NCBI GenBank assembly: GCA_011322005.1
Contig: DROE01000027.1
Location: 1-7,543, forward strand
Reading direction: 5' to 3'
Source: Devosia sp.
Lineage (GTDB): Bacteria > Pseudomonadota > Alphaproteobacteria > Rhizobiales > Devosiaceae
Length of the DNA stretch: 7,543 nt
Part shown: in pieces, positions 1 through 7,069 of the stretch
Layout: the number at the start of each line of letters is the position of its first letter
Position numbering within the stretch: position 1 is the stretch's first letter
Notes under the pieces: generated by a model
What the model saw: the letters and a program-made list of their open reading frames with translations, nothing else
Told to the model about the DNA's origin: nothing
Databases searched by the model: none
Position numbers and translations under genes: made by a program

Positions 1-683
1 CCAGCGTCGATTTCGACAATATCGTGAATGAGCACCATTTTGAGAACGCGCATATGCTCGATTTCAGGGGGCGCGTATTCGCTTAGCACCAGTGCCATCA
101 TGGCCAGTTGCCAGGAATGCTCGGCGTCGTTCTCCTTGCGGGAATAGTCGATGAGCGGGGTCTGGCGGAACACCTGCTTGAGCTTGTCGATTTCCAAAAC
201 GAAGGCAATCTGTTCGGCTAGGCGGCTCTTGTGGCCAAGCTGTGACAGGGTTTGAACAATATCTGAAGCACGGCTATCGGGCCCGGGCTTTTTCCCTTGG
301 CCCCCGGTAGCGCCCCCGGACTTTTTCCACGCGTCAAAGCCCCCTTCCATGTCGCAGACATTGTTCAACCCCATGTCCTGCAACGCCTTGGCAGCGAGCG
401 CCGAGCGCCATCCGGCGGCACAAAACAAAACCAGTTTTTTGCCGGAGGAGAACTCCTTGCGGTGATAGATGCTTTCAGGATCGACCCAGAATTCGAGCAG
501 GCCGCGCGGAGCGTGCAGCGCTCCGGGAATGATGCCTTCCCTCTCCAGTTCGCGCACATCGCGGATGTCCACGAACAAGACATCCCTTTGTCCGAACAGG
601 GCGTGGGCGCTTTCAACGGTGAGGGTTTCAATTTCCGCTCTGGCTTCGGCCACCAGTTCGGCGGCGCTTTTAATCGCGCTCAA
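1..683 (-). CDS. Rhodanese / HD-domain phosphohydrolase fusion protein, C-terminus cut by window edge
   Basis: The reading frame is open for 227 residues and runs off the left edge. Residues about 20-122 are a rhodanese domain: VDIRDVRELEREG at 38-50, a GALHAPRG segment at 54-61, and the active-site loop CAAGWRS at 88-94 with catalytic Cys88, followed by EGGFDAW at 113-119. A Gly/Lys/Pro-rich linker (about 123-136) leads to an HD phosphohydrolase domain of the YfbR/HD_3 kind: EIDKLKQVFRQTPLID at 164-179, RKENDAEHSWQLA at 182-194 (metal ligand His189) and LIHDIVEID at 218-226 (His220-Asp221). Rhodaneses transfer sulfane sulfur; YfbR-type HD proteins hydrolyse nucleoside monophosphates, but the substrate here is unknown. 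No ATG lies upstream; TTG at 683-681 overlaps the cobO TGA by two bases and gives the N-terminus (M)SAIKSAAELVAEARAEIE, so coupled translation is likely. I see no in-frame stop between the domains. Function in the B12 operon is unclear; it may simply be co-transcribed. Confidence 0.85.
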   Translation of the reverse strand, partial: MSAIKSAAELVAEARAEIETLTVESAHALFGQRDVLFVDIRDVRELEREGIIPGALHAPRGLLEFWVDPESIYHRKEFSSGKKLVLFCAAGWRSALAAKALQDMGLNNVCDMEGGFDAWKKSGGATGGQGKKPGPDSRASDIVQTLSQLGHKSRLAEQIAFVLEIDKLKQVFRQTPLIDYSRKENDAEHSWQLAMMALVLSEYAPPEIEHMRVLKMVLIHDIVEIDA

Positions 684-1321
684 AACTCAATGCCCGCCTG
701 GGCTTTTACGCCTTCACGAAACGGGTGTTTTATCTGGGTCATTTCGGTAACCAGATCGGCAATTTCGATCAACTCGTCCTTGGCGTTGCGGCCGGTGATG
801 ATCACGTGGGTGTCCTTGGGTTTGTTCTTGAGAACCTTAACTACTTCGGCAATGTCCAGATAGTCGTAACGCAGGCAGATATTGAGCTCGTCGAGCAGCA
901 CCATATTGTAGGCGGTGTCAGCAATCATGGCTTTGGCTGTCTCCCATGCGGACTTGGCCGCGGCAATGTCGCGAGCCCGGTCCTGGGTGTCCCAGGTGAA
1001 CCCCTCGCCCATGGCCTTTATGGTCACCTGCTCAGGGAACTTTTCGAGCACATCGCGCTCGCCGGTGCCCCATTTGCCCTTGACGAATTGGACAATTCCA
1101 ACCTTGAAGCCGTGGCCGACAGCCCGGAACACCATGCCAAAAGCGGCGGTGGATTTGCCCTTGCCCTTGCCGGTATGGACAATGATCAGCCCTCTTTCCT
1201 CAGTCTTGGTGGCAAGAATTTTGTCGCGCGCCGCTTTCTTTTTCGCCATCTTTTCGGCGTGATAGGCGTTGCGCTCAGCTTCGGACATCAGGTCGGTTTT
1301 TTTTGGGCGGCGTTCGCTCAT
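680..1321 (-). CDS. cobO: Corrinoid adenosyltransferase (cob(I)yrinic acid a,c-diamide adenosyltransferase)
   Basis: CobO/BtuR-type ATP:corrinoid adenosyltransferase, which transfers the 5'-deoxyadenosyl group of ATP to reduced cobalt of the corrinoid after cobalt insertion. The 213-residue protein has the usual family length. It shows a charged N-terminal region (about 1-43), the family P-loop TGKGKGKST at 50-58, VQFVKGKWGTGE at 77-88, GEGFTWDTQD at 105-114 and the LLDELN motif at 142-147. The frame is open further upstream to an ATG at 1393, but that extension would translate a palindromic repeat, and its AGGAG sits only two bases from the ATG. The ATG at 1321 has GGGGAAG eight bases upstream and gives the standard N-terminus MSERRPKKTDLMSEAERNAY. 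An 81-nt gap separates it from cobN; its TGA overlaps the TTG start of the next gene. Identification is secure; the start is slightly less so. Confidence 0.96.
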   Translation of the reverse strand: MSERRPKKTDLMSEAERNAYHAEKMAKKKAARDKILATKTEERGLIIVHTGKGKGKSTAAFGMVFRAVGHGFKVGIVQFVKGKWGTGERDVLEKFPEQVTIKAMGEGFTWDTQDRARDIAAAKSAWETAKAMIADTAYNMVLLDELNICLRYDYLDIAEVVKVLKNKPKDTHVIITGRNAKDELIEIADLVTEMTQIKHPFREGVKAQAGIEF

Positions 1322-1329
1322 GATATTTG

Positions 1330-1336
1330 CTTCCCC
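1330..1336 (-). promoter_or_regulatory. Ribosome binding site deciding the cobO start
   Basis: The minus strand reads GGGGAAG, eight bases before the ATG at 1321. This supports starting CobO there and not at the upstream in-frame ATG at 1393, which would add 24 residues of repeat-encoded sequence. Confidence 0.6.
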
Positions 1337-1390
1337 GATTCTTTGATGGTCGCGATGTCGAACCGGAAAACCGGTGGCCACTTTTCCTGA
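1337..1390 (-). repeat. Palindromic intergenic repeat between cobN and cobO
   Basis: The cobN-cobO gap contains nested inverted repeats. The minus strand has GGAAAA (1387-1382) facing TTTTCC (1370-1365) around the 8-bp palindrome GTGGCCAC (1381-1374), overlapped by a second hairpin ACCGG-TTTT-CCGGT (1375-1362), then GACATCGCGACCATCAAAGA. The layout resembles the short dispersed elements with an ACCGGTTTTCCG core that are common between genes in Hyphomicrobiales; the resemblance is from memory and not from a search. One reading frame through it gives EKWPPVFRFDIATIKESG, the sort of peptide these elements produce in spurious ORFs. The boundaries are approximate. Confidence 0.65.
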
Positions 1391-1402
1391 CATCGCTCCT
1401 GT

Positions 1403-4400
1403 TCACTCATCATATTTTCCCTTGCTCAATAGATCATAGACAGAATTGGACTTTGGCGTCCACAGACCGCGTTCAACGGCTTCGTTGAACCTGGCCATCA
1501 ATTCGTCATAGCCGTGGCGGTTGTTCTGTTTGATAAACTGCTGCACTTTTTCATCCTCGACAAAGGCCTTAAACGCCAGATCGAAATGGTGGGTTTTCAC
1601 CGCTCCGGTGGTGGCGGCAAAGGCAAACATATAGTCAAGCGTGGCTATGATTTCGAAGGCACCTTTATAACCGTGGCGCATGACGCCATTGAGCCATTTG
1701 GGATTAACCACCCGCGAGCGCATGACGTGAGAAATCTCTTCTTCGAGCGTGCGGGTCACGGGTCGCTCGGGACGGGAATGGTCGTTGTGATAAGCCGCAG
1801 GCTTTCGGCTAGACAAAGATTGTATCGTTGTGATCAATCCGCCCTCGAACTGGTAATAATCATCGCTATCCAGAAGGTCGTGCTCACGATTGTCCTGATT
1901 GTGAACCACCGCCTCGACTGAGCCAAGCCGGGCGGCAAAGCGGGCGCGCTCGGGAATGCCTTTTGCCCTGTTGCCATAGGCATATTGCCCCCAGTTGAGA
2001 AAGGCTTTTGCCAGATCGCCTTTATCTTTCCAATCACCACTGTCCATCAACCCCTGCAATCCGGCACCATAGGCTCCCGGTTTGGAGCCGAAGATGCGGT
2101 GCCCGGCGCTCAGCGCCGCGTCATGCTCGCTTTTGCCGCCCTCCATCAATTCCAGCGCATCGGTGCGCATGGTGGCGGCGATGGGGTTCTGGCCGGCGGG
2201 TTCATCAAGCGCGCCGATGGCTCGAACGGCCCTGTCGAACAGGACAATGAGTTGGGGGAAGGCATCGCGGAAAAACCCGGAAATGCGCAGGGTGACATCA
2301 ACGCGGGGGCGACCCAGTTTGCTGAGCGGAATGATTTCATAGCCGGTGACCCGAAGCGAGCCCGGGTCCCACTTTGGCCTGACCCCGATGAGCGCCATCG
2401 CCTGGGCCACATCATCGCCGCCGGTGCGCATATTGGCGGTGCCCCAGACCGAAAGGGCAATGGAGGAGAGCCACACCCCGTGATCCTGAAAATGACGTTT
2501 GAGCAGGTTTTCCGCTGACTTTTGCCCCAGTTCCCAGGCGGTTGGTGTTGGAAGCGCGCGGTTATCAACCGAATAAAAGTTGCGACCCGTGGGCAGCACG
2601 TCGAGCCGCCCGCGCGAGGGCGCTCCCGAAGGCCCTGGGGCGACAAATTTGCCGTCCAACCCTTCAAGCAGGCTTTTGATTTCATTGGGGCCGCAGGCGG
2701 CCAGCGCCGGGCGGATGGATTTTTTGATGGTTTCCAGCACGGCGCCGGTCGCGGGAAGATTCTTGGGGCAGTCCGAAGCCTCCACCAGACTTGCTGCCAG
2801 CAGTTCGAGCCGCTCGATGGTGTCGCCGTTGCTGCGCCAGAGGTCATCGGAAAGGTTCGCCAGTTCGACAGGTTTCGGGCCACGCCATTTCTCGCCCAGC
2901 TTTGCGCTTAGCGGATCGAACCCCAGCTTGAGATCGTCGGCCAGCGCCCGGATCAGCGAAGCCTCCCCCGCGCCCTCGCCGCGCGGCACCCGGGAGAGCG
3001 CCACGACAAGATCACGCTCAAGGTCGCCCGTGGGAGACTGGCCAAAGATATGAAGACCGTCGCGAATCTGGGCTTCTTTCAACTCACAAAGGAAATTGTC
3101 GATTTCCCCCAGCGCCTCGTCTTCGTCCTGAGGCAGGGACAAGTCCTTGTCCAGCGCCGCGTCGCGGGTGAAATCCAGAATGCGTTTTTTCAGAGCGCTG
3201 AGCCGCCGCCGGTCCATGCCCGAGGCGGCATAATATTCGTCGAGCAGGGCTTCAAGGTCTTTCAGAGGCCCATAGGTCTCGGCCCGGGTCAGCGGGGGCA
3301 CCAGATGGTCGATGATCACCGTGCCGGTGCGGCGTTTGGCCTGGGTGCCCTCACCCGGATCGTTGACAATGAAGGGATAAAGGTGGGGCAGCGCGCCCCA
3401 GAGGGCCAGCGGATAACTGGCTTCATCCAAGGCGGTAGCTTTCCCGGGCAGCCATTCCAGATTGCCGTGCTTGCCGTTGTGGACAAGGGCGTGGGCGTTG
3501 AACCTGTGTTTGAGCCAGAGATAGGCTGCGAAATAGGCGTGGGGGGGCACCAGATCGGGGTCATGGTATGAGGCCTCGATGTCGCGATCATAACCGCGGG
3601 CCGGTTGCAGCAGAATGGCGACATTGCCAAATTTGAGCACCGGCAGGTGAAAGCCGTCGGTACGGCAGAACGGGTCACTTTGTGGCGCTCCCCAGCGGGC
3701 GGTTACCTCGTTGCGGATTTTTTCGGGCAGCAATGCGAACAGTGCCAGATATTCAGCCATCGGCAGAATAGCGCCCCCCGTGCCACGCTCAGGGTTTGCA
3801 TTGGTCGGCCCCTGTTGCAAGGCTTCGATGAGGGCGTTGGCGCTGTCTTCATACCCCCCACCCCTGACCCCTCCCCACAAAGGGGAGGGGGACGCAGAGC
3901 TGGCCGCTTCGTTTCCCTCCCTCTTGTGGGGAGGGATGCCGGCAGGCAGGGTGGGGGCTAAACAATACCCTGCCCCCTCCAGCGCTTTGAGGATTTCAAC
4001 GGTTGATTGGGGCGCGTCATAACCCACCCCGTTGGCGATGCGCCCGTCGCGGATGGGATAGTTGGCCAGCACGATGGCGACGCGGCGATCCTGTGGGCTG
4101 GTGTTGCGCAGCTTCACCCAGTTGGCGGTCAGTTCGGCGGCGCGGGCAATGCCGTTCCTGTCGGGTGCATATGTGGACAGTTTGCACTGGGTGGCCTCGT
4201 GCCACAGCGCCTCGGTCTTGTGACCGACAAGCAGGGCACCGATGCGCCCGTCCATTTCAGGCAACACAATCTGCATGGCCAGGTCTTTTGCGCTTAACCC
4301 TTGCGCATCGCTTTGCCAAAGCTCCTCAGGCCGTCCGCCCTGCACCAGCTGGATTATCGGCCCGTCGGTTTTGGCAAAGGGATTTTGCTTTTCTTTGATG

Positions 4401-5287
4401 CCATCAAGCCCGAGGGCAAAACCGGTGAGGTTGAGAATGATTTCGGGGGGGAACTGTTTGAATACTGTTTGCACAAAACGGATGCAGGGCCCCTCCTTCA
4501 GAGTTGAAACAACCAGCGGAACCGGGCTCAACCCGGCGCTCTGTAATTTTTCAACCAGGGCGACAAGGGTCGCAGTTCCGGCCCCCTCTAGGGCTGCGCG
4601 GTAGAAAAGAATGGGGGCGAAGAAATTGCGCTCCCCCTCTCCTTCGGCAGGCTCAGGACGAGGGGCGTCAGGTTCAGGAGTTGGGCGGGTCAGTCGGGTC
4701 CGCTGATGGATTCGTGCCAAAGCATCCAAATCGAGCATGCCTTCTTCAGGCCACCAGCAGCCGAAACGGGGAAAGGGGCGGGGCTTCTGTTCTGGCACGG
4801 GCCGATTTTCGGCCAGCGCGGTGAACGCGGCTAACGCCAAATCCAAATTGTCCGGCCCCCCGGCTGTGAACAGGGCATGCAGGTGGTGCCAGTCGTTTTT
4901 GGTGATGGTTGAGCGTTGAAGCAGGTCCGGGTCGGGGTTGGCGTCGCCGGGAAGAAGCGCCAGCCTGAAAGCTCCGGTGGCGGCAAGAGCACACAGTTCA
5001 TCAACGCCGTATGACCAGTAGGAGGCTCCCCCAAGCAGGCGGACCACCACCAGTTTTGAACGACGAACCGTCTGGTCAAGCCAGAGGTCAACGGACATAT
5101 TGTGGGCCAGCGTCAGCACATTGGCCAGCCGGACATTGCCAGTTCCGGCCCGGTCCACGGCTCCGGCCACAGCCGAGAGTTCGCTGTCGGCAGCAGAAGC
5201 AAAGATTATGTTGGCCGGGGTCTGGCCCAGGTCGATGGCCTCGCCTTCCTGTTGAAGTGCGCCGGACTGGGCGGCTAAAAGGTGCAT
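1403..5287 (-). CDS. cobN: Cobaltochelatase large subunit CobN, with two repeat-encoded insertions
   Basis: CobN is the large, BchH/ChlH-like subunit of the ATP-dependent aerobic cobaltochelatase, which with CobS and CobT inserts Co2+ into hydrogenobyrinic acid a,c-diamide in the cytoplasm. The 1294-residue protein begins MHLLAAQSGA, typical of CobN. Conserved blocks visible include HNGKHGNLEWLPGK (about 602-615), YPFIVNDPGEGTQAKRRTG shortly after, LPTGRNFYSVD, GGDDVAQAMALIGVRP, GYEIIPLSKLGRPRVDVTLR, a SKPGAYGAGLQGL block near 1066 and NQDNREHDLLDSDDYYQFEG near 1128-1147. The ATG shares a base with the cobW stop (TGATG), indicating translational coupling. Two stretches look foreign to the family: residues about 444-478 and about 208-219, both encoded by palindromic repeats and both in frame. 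Removing them leaves about 1248 residues, close to ordinary CobN length. No frameshift or stop is seen, so the protein is probably functional. cobS and cobT are not in the window. Confidence 0.97.
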   Translation of the reverse strand: MHLLAAQSGALQQEGEAIDLGQTPANIIFASAADSELSAVAGAVDRAGTGNVRLANVLTLAHNMSVDLWLDQTVRRSKLVVVRLLGGASYWSYGVDELCALAATGAFRLALLPGDANPDPDLLQRSTITKNDWHHLHALFTAGGPDNLDLALAAFTALAENRPVPEQKPRPFPRFGCWWPEEGMLDLDALARIHQRTRLTRPTPEPDAPRPEPAEGEGERNFFAPILFYRAALEGAGTATLVALVEKLQSAGLSPVPLVVSTLKEGPCIRFVQTVFKQFPPEIILNLTGFALGLDGIKEKQNPFAKTDGPIIQLVQGGRPEELWQSDAQGLSAKDLAMQIVLPEMDGRIGALLVGHKTEALWHEATQCKLSTYAPDRNGIARAAELTANWVKLRNTSPQDRRVAIVLANYPIRDGRIANGVGYDAPQSTVEILKALEGAGYCLAPTLPAGIPPHKREGNEAASSASPSPLWGGVRGGGYEDSANALIEALQQGPTNANPERGTGGAILPMAEYLALFALLPEKIRNEVTARWGAPQSDPFCRTDGFHLPVLKFGNVAILLQPARGYDRDIEASYHDPDLVPPHAYFAAYLWLKHRFNAHALVHNGKHGNLEWLPGKATALDEASYPLALWGALPHLYPFIVNDPGEGTQAKRRTGTVIIDHLVPPLTRAETYGPLKDLEALLDEYYAASGMDRRRLSALKKRILDFTRDAALDKDLSLPQDEDEALGEIDNFLCELKEAQIRDGLHIFGQSPTGDLERDLVVALSRVPRGEGAGEASLIRALADDLKLGFDPLSAKLGEKWRGPKPVELANLSDDLWRSNGDTIERLELLAASLVEASDCPKNLPATGAVLETIKKSIRPALAACGPNEIKSLLEGLDGKFVAPGPSGAPSRGRLDVLPTGRNFYSVDNRALPTPTAWELGQKSAENLLKRHFQDHGVWLSSIALSVWGTANMRTGGDDVAQAMALIGVRPKWDPGSLRVTGYEIIPLSKLGRPRVDVTLRISGFFRDAFPQLIVLFDRAVRAIGALDEPAGQNPIAATMRTDALELMEGGKSEHDAALSAGHRIFGSKPGAYGAGLQGLMDSGDWKDKGDLAKAFLNWGQYAYGNRAKGIPERARFAARLGSVEAVVHNQDNREHDLLDSDDYYQFEGGLITTIQSLSSRKPAAYHNDHSRPERPVTRTLEEEISHVMRSRVVNPKWLNGVMRHGYKGAFEIIATLDYMFAFAATTGAVKTHHFDLAFKAFVEDEKVQQFIKQNNRHGYDELMARFNEAVERGLWTPKSNSVYDLLSKGKYDE
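3854..3958. repeat. REP/BIME-like inverted pair of hairpin repeats inserted in frame in cobN
   Basis: Two inverted copies of one motif flank a short spacer. The left arm contains CCTCCCCACAAAGGGGAGGG (3870-3889); the right arm read on the opposite strand is CCTCCCCACAAGAGGGAGGG (3934-3915), identical at 18 of 20 positions. Each arm also folds on itself: the left one as CCTCCCC-ACAAA-GGGGAGG. Further out both arms continue with C-rich CCCCCACCC-type sequence. The span is 105 nt, exactly 35 codons, and encodes CobN residues about 444-478 (PPHKREG ... SPSPLWGGVRGGG). Similar CCCCTCCCCACAA repeats are common in noncoding DNA of alphaproteobacteria. Edges are approximate. Confidence 0.8.
4632..4665. 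repeat. Second short palindromic repeat inside cobN
   Basis: The plus strand contains CCTTCGGCAGGCTCAGGACG (4641-4660), bracketed by CCCTC (4635-4639) and GAGGG (4660-4664), an imperfect palindrome. It matches in form the widespread CCTTCGACAGGCTCAGGA-type dispersed repeat of alphaproteobacteria, recalled and not searched. On the minus strand it is read in the cobN frame as approximately PRPEPAEGEGE (residues about 208-219), a low-complexity Pro/Glu/Gly stretch just before the conserved APILFYRAAL segment. Confidence 0.6.
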
Positions 5288-6327
5288 CAGGCCGGACCCA
5301 GACCCGCCTCAATTGCCTCCCTGTCGAGCGGGTTCTGGCCGATGACGACAAGCGAGGTTGTTCGTGCCTCATCCGCTTCCCATTCCCGGTCGAACCATGT
5401 GTTGATGCGCGGACCCACTGCCTGAATGGCCAGACGGGAGGGGGCACCGGCAATGGCGGCAAACCCTTTCAGGCGCAGGATATCGTGTTTTAGGATCGTC
5501 CGTTGAATGCTGTCGAGCAGAGCGTCGCGGCTCGCAGTTGGAGGCAATTCAAGCGAAAAACTGTCAAAGTCATCATGCTCGTGGAGGGTGCCGTCATGCT
5601 CCAGTTCGTGGTGGCTTTCGCGCCCTGTGAGGTTATCTTCGGAAGCCAGCCCCAGACCGAGCAACACCGCCATATCGACAACACCTTTGGCCGCTTTTAC
5701 AGTTCGGGTCCCGGCGCGCAGGTGCGAGGAAAGCTGCTTCTCAACCCCCGCCAGTTCCTCCGCACTGATCAGGTCGGTTTTATTGACCACCACAAGGTCG
5801 GCGCACACCAGCTGGTCCTCGAACAATTCGCCCAGAGGGGTCTCATGGTCGAGCATCTCGTCGGCCAGCCGCTGCCGGTCGAGGGCAGCATGATCGGCAG
5901 CGAACCGCCCTTCGCTCAGGGCCGCGGCATCAACCAGAGTGACAATGCCGTCAATGGTGACCTCGCTTTTGATTTGAGGCCAGTTAAAGGCCCGTACCAG
6001 CGGCTGGGGCAGGGCCAGCCCGGAAGTTTCAATGATAATGTGATCAGGCCGCGGCGAGCGTGCAAACAGGGCCTGCATGGTGGGGATGAACTCATCGGCC
6101 ACCGTGCAGCAGATGCAGCCATTGGCCAATTCGATCATATCCTCATCGGCGCAGTTCTCGTCCCCGCAGCCCCTGAGCACTTCGCGGTCAACACCCACGT
6201 CACCAAATTCATTGATGATGAGGGCGATGCGCCGGCCATTGGCGTTGGCCAGCACATGGCGCACAAGCGTGGTTTTACCGGCCCCCAAAAAGCCGGTAAC
6301 TACTGTTGCGGGGATTTTATCCGTCAC
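5287..6327 (-). CDS. cobW: CobW, cobalamin biosynthesis G3E-family metal-binding GTPase
   Basis: CobW belongs to the G3E family of P-loop GTPases (with UreG, HypB and the COG0523 metallochaperones) and is thought to supply or safeguard Co2+ for cobaltochelatase. The 346-residue protein shows Walker A GFLGAGKTT at 12-20, INEFGDVGVD at 38-47, the metal-binding GCICC at 70-74 (Cys71, 73, 74), IIETSGLALPQP at 98-109, NKTD at 182-185, and a His/Asp-rich stretch around 238-260 (ESHHELEHDGTLHEHDDFD) likely to bind metal. Cys54 and Cys59 precede the GCICC motif. The C-terminal CobW_C domain follows, with LRLKGFAAIAG and INTWFDREW. The start is GTG at 6327, 11 bases inside cbtA, with AGGAG at 6339-6335. 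The stop overlaps the cobN ATG by one base. Placement between the cobalt transporter and cobaltochelatase fits a cobalt-delivery role. Confidence 0.97.
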   Translation of the reverse strand: MTDKIPATVVTGFLGAGKTTLVRHVLANANGRRIALIINEFGDVGVDREVLRGCGDENCADEDMIELANGCICCTVADEFIPTMQALFARSPRPDHIIIETSGLALPQPLVRAFNWPQIKSEVTIDGIVTLVDAAALSEGRFAADHAALDRQRLADEMLDHETPLGELFEDQLVCADLVVVNKTDLISAEELAGVEKQLSSHLRAGTRTVKAAKGVVDMAVLLGLGLASEDNLTGRESHHELEHDGTLHEHDDFDSFSLELPPTASRDALLDSIQRTILKHDILRLKGFAAIAGAPSRLAIQAVGPRINTWFDREWEADEARTTSLVVIGQNPLDREAIEAGLGPA

Positions 6328-7048
6328 GGGATGTCTCCTGTGCGAGCAGTTTGCGGTTTATCCAACCGTAGGCTGCACCAAGAACCAGCCAGAAAACGAA
6401 CGAGGAAAACAGGGTGTTGGCAGCGTAGGCTGTCGCCAGATGAGCGGGCACATCCGCGGGTACATCGGGGGGGGTGGGCGCTCCGATTATGTGCGGTGCC
6501 AACAGCACAACAAGGGCGATGACCGCTCCGGCCAAATTGCGCAGTTTGGCAACAAGAAGCGCGGCGGCACCCGTTGCAAAAGCGGTGCCCAGCCACCAGA
6601 ACTGGCGCTGGGTCAGTTCGGCCCCGGCCATGCCGGGCAGGTCGGGGGGCAGGCCGATAGCCGGCATCAGGGAGAAAGCAAGAAACCCGCCCACGCTCCA
6701 GAAAAGAGCGTTCTCGGCAGTGATTTCAATGCTGGCAAAGGTTGAAACCGCTCCCATGAGCAGGGCAAAGCCAAGCCCGGCAAGCGTGGTGGCCAGCACG
6801 GTGTAAAATGTGCGCTCAAGCCCGTCGGCGGGCGACCATGGTTCCATACCTTCGGGCAGTTCATGCAGATGGGGAGCTGCCGGTGTGGCATCCTGTTCAT
6901 GGTCGATAGCGTGGGCTTCGCTTATTTCATAGCGCTCGGCCTCAAGAATGAGCGGCACAACTCGCCATTGCTGAATTGCGGAGGCCACAAGCCCGGCCAC
7001 GGCGCCAGCAAGCACCGCAGCGAAAAAAATTCGCCGGAACATTTCCAT
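6317..7048 (-). CDS. cbtA: CbtA, cobalt transporter subunit
   Basis: CbtA is an inner-membrane protein found with CbtB under B12 riboswitches and predicted to import Co2+ for cobalamin synthesis. The 243-residue protein has about six hydrophobic segments: 7-26, 84-107, 114-133, 150-167, 172-189 and 211-230. Between the first two lies a long hydrophilic loop rich in His and acidic residues (His46, His50, His60, His62), a candidate metal-binding site. GLPPDLPG at 132-139 and APHIIGAP at 184-191 are typical of the family. The ATG at 7048 is preceded by AGGAA at 8-nt spacing, 21 nt after the cbtB stop; Met3 is a less likely alternative. The 3' end overlaps cobW by 11 nt. The family assignment is firm; the transport direction and substrate follow from the family and context. 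Confidence 0.94.
   Translation of the reverse strand: MEMFRRIFFAAVLAGAVAGLVASAIQQWRVVPLILEAERYEISEAHAIDHEQDATPAAPHLHELPEGMEPWSPADGLERTFYTVLATTLAGLGFALLMGAVSTFASIEITAENALFWSVGGFLAFSLMPAIGLPPDLPGMAGAELTQRQFWWLGTAFATGAAALLVAKLRNLAGAVIALVVLLAPHIIGAPTPPDVPADVPAHLATAYAANTLFSSFVFWLVLGAAYGWINRKLLAQETSRDG
6335..6339 (-). promoter_or_regulatory. Ribosome binding site for the GTG start of cobW
   Basis: The minus strand reads AGGAG seven bases before the GTG at 6327, inside the last codons of cbtA. It supports the GTG start; no in-frame ATG is available nearby. Confidence 0.7.
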
Positions 7049-7069
7049 TTTTCAATTTCCTGATATTTC

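Noticed and set aside
365..631. Minus-strand 88-codon open frame over the rhodanese region
   Set aside because: It is in the wrong frame; the frame with CAAGWRS and EGGFDAW is the real rhodanese domain.
725..1390. Plus-strand open frame of 221 codons opposite cobO
   Set aside because: Antisense shadow of cobO without recognisable motifs.
1322..1393. 24-residue N-terminal extension of CobO from the ATG at 1393
   Set aside because: The extension translates the palindromic repeat, its AGGAG is too close to the ATG, and the ATG at 1321 gives normal family length with a better spaced site.
5503..6522. Plus-strand open frame of 339 codons opposite cobW
   Set aside because: It is the antisense shadow of cobW and the end of cbtA; the protein has no recognisable domain, and the minus-strand frame is clearly coding.
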